From the NCBI GenBank assembly GCA_017623935.1, contig JAGAOC010000003.1, positions 1-32,061 on the forward strand: a stretch of 32,061 bases of DNA, in the 5' to 3' direction. The first letter of the stretch is position 1, and each line of letters starts with the position of its first letter. The notes under the pieces were generated by a model. That model was not told the DNA's origin. It worked only from the letters and a program-made list of their open reading frames with translations, and did no database searches. This document shows positions 30,976 to 32,061 of the stretch, in pieces. Both the position numbers and the translations under genes were made by a program. The stretch is from Agathobacter sp. (GTDB taxonomy: Bacteria > Bacillota > Clostridia > Lachnospirales > Lachnospiraceae).

Positions 30976-32061
30976 ATGAAATTTGTCAAAACAGAAGATT
31001 TAAAACCCGGTATGCGATTAGCAAAACCAATTTATAATAAGAACGGAGTCCTGCTCTATGACCGCAATTCATTATTATCTGCGCCTGGAATCGCCAGCGT
31101 GAAAAATTTCGGTCTCTTTGGAATCTATATCTTGGAGCCGGCAGAACCGGCACCTCCATTTTCACAGGAAGATCTGGAATTCGAGCAGAGACAGACCATT
31201 TACATGTTCAAGGTTCGTGATATTTTTAATCAACTTACCCAGAGGGAAGATATTGACAACCTTCCGAATCTGATCCGTGACATTATGCGTTCTTATGGGT
31301 CTTTTGACCATCGCGTTAATTTCAATCAGAACCTCCGAAGCGCGGACGATTTTACATACAAACACGCCATCAGTACTGCTATTTTGATCGCACTGATGAC
31401 TCCACATTTGAACCTTGCCGCACTGAATCAGGATGCATTAGTCTGCGCCGCATTATTATATGGTCTGGGTTATGAATTCGCACCGAAGACCATCCTTGAC
31501 AAAGAAGATGAACTTACCGCCGGAGACAAGGATGTGTTACAGCAATCTCTGGAAAAGGGATTGATCTACCTTGGAAATTACCGTAATGAATTTGCTTTTT
31601 TCCCAAAAGCATTGCGAGTGATGGAATACTATATTTACACTTATCACTCCAATAAACCAGTGAATAACACAGATCCAGAAGTCCAGACCATGGCTTCTAT
31701 TCTCCATGTAGCAACTTCTTTTGACCGAAGCACTGCTATGAGCCTTGGACATGAACCTGAATCTGAGATCATGGCTATGAAACATATGTTAGACGCACCT
31801 GATCTGTTCAGCCGACCGGTTGTGACCGCTCTTGCAAAATGCATTCACATCTGTCCTACTGGTGCCAGCGTGGATCTTTCCACCGGAGACAAAGGAATCG
31901 TTCTGGAAGAGAATCCGGAAGACTTCATGCATCCACTAGTGCTTCGTCTGAGCGATAACCAGCTTTATGACCTCAGCAAAGCCTCTGTCCGCAAAGACAT
32001 AGAGATCATTGATATCATGAAGACAATGGATAACCGTGTAGTTATTGATGAACGAACCTTA
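30976..32061 (+). CDS. Degenerate HD-GYP domain protein (partial, runs off window)
   Basis: The frame is open from ATG at 30976, after GGGGGG with seven-base spacing, to the window end: 362 codons without a stop. The N terminus (MKFVKTEDLKPGMRLAKPIY, YDRNSLLS) is the usual opening of HD-GYP c-di-GMP phosphodiesterases. The core aligns as well: FTYKHAISTAILIAL around H130, then AALLYGLGYEFAPKTILDK where an active enzyme has LLHDIGK, so the HD pair is replaced by Tyr-Gly at 162-163. The GYP segment is also absent. The tail CPTGASVDLSTGDKGIVLEENPEDFMHP is typical of the family. It is probably a sensor or scaffold without phosphodiesterase activity. Confidence 0.85.
   Translation, partial: MKFVKTEDLKPGMRLAKPIYNKNGVLLYDRNSLLSAPGIASVKNFGLFGIYILEPAEPAPPFSQEDLEFEQRQTIYMFKVRDIFNQLTQREDIDNLPNLIRDIMRSYGSFDHRVNFNQNLRSADDFTYKHAISTAILIALMTPHLNLAALNQDALVCAALLYGLGYEFAPKTILDKEDELTAGDKDVLQQSLEKGLIYLGNYRNEFAFFPKALRVMEYYIYTYHSNKPVNNTDPEVQTMASILHVATSFDRSTAMSLGHEPESEIMAMKHMLDAPDLFSRPVVTALAKCIHICPTGASVDLSTGDKGIVLEENPEDFMHPLVLRLSDNQLYDLSKASVRKDIEIIDIMKTMDNRVVIDERTL

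Overview
The window reads as a chromosomal segment of an anaerobic, butyrate-forming, hydrogen-producing Firmicute of the Lachnospiraceae type. The reasons are an electron-bifurcating Bcd/EtfAB butyrate operon with a Rex-like operator, a trimeric [FeFe] hydrogenase, ECF-type vitamin transporters, moderate AT richness, strong AGGAGG ribosome sites and sigma-A type promoters. Genus cannot be fixed from sequence reading alone. I saw no insertion sequence, phage gene, CRISPR array or other sign of recent transfer.

Layout. 1-613: the 5' end of a 16S rRNA gene (minus strand) with its leader and promoter, preceded by two tRNA-Ser genes with their own promoter. 621-6023: a minus-strand housekeeping operon (YcxB-like membrane protein, tsaE, tsaB, rimI, rnz, a small anchored protein, tsaD, ispD) for tRNA t6A modification, tRNA 3' processing, S18 acetylation and isoprenoid synthesis. 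6033-7162: the riboflavin transporter gene ribU under an FMN riboswitch with a visible promoter and terminator. 7186-10747: tex and a membrane-anchored polysaccharide deacetylase. 10772-12994: small membrane proteins (DUF4190, DUF2752, DUF975-like) and a small HExxH protein, closed by a bidirectional terminator. 12992-16782: a probable pantothenate transporter gene with a structured leader, then coaBC and an ABC-F ATPase. 16784-17664: a protein carrying a GGADGPT motif, and an unusual array of repeated terminator arms. 17671-23943: a transcription unit beginning with a PTS EIIC-EAL fusion and continuing into hydC, hydB and hydA. 24006-29468: thl-hbd-bcd-etfB-etfA. 29535-32061: a coiled-coil/SleB-type wall hydrolase divergent from a degenerate HD-GYP protein that runs off the window.

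How it fits together. The thl operon reduces acetoacetyl-CoA towards butyryl-CoA. Bcd-EtfAB is expected to bifurcate electrons from NADH to crotonyl-CoA and ferredoxin. The adjacent HydABC can return ferredoxin and NADH electrons to protons as H2. The Rex-like site over the thl start would tie expression to NADH/NAD+. The most unusual element is the sugar-permease/c-di-GMP phosphodiesterase fusion that appears to lead the hydrogenase transcript. A second c-di-GMP-type protein, with its HD motif lost, lies at the right edge. Other points of interest are the repeated terminator arms, the structured panT leader, and intercistronic hairpins in the butyrate operon.
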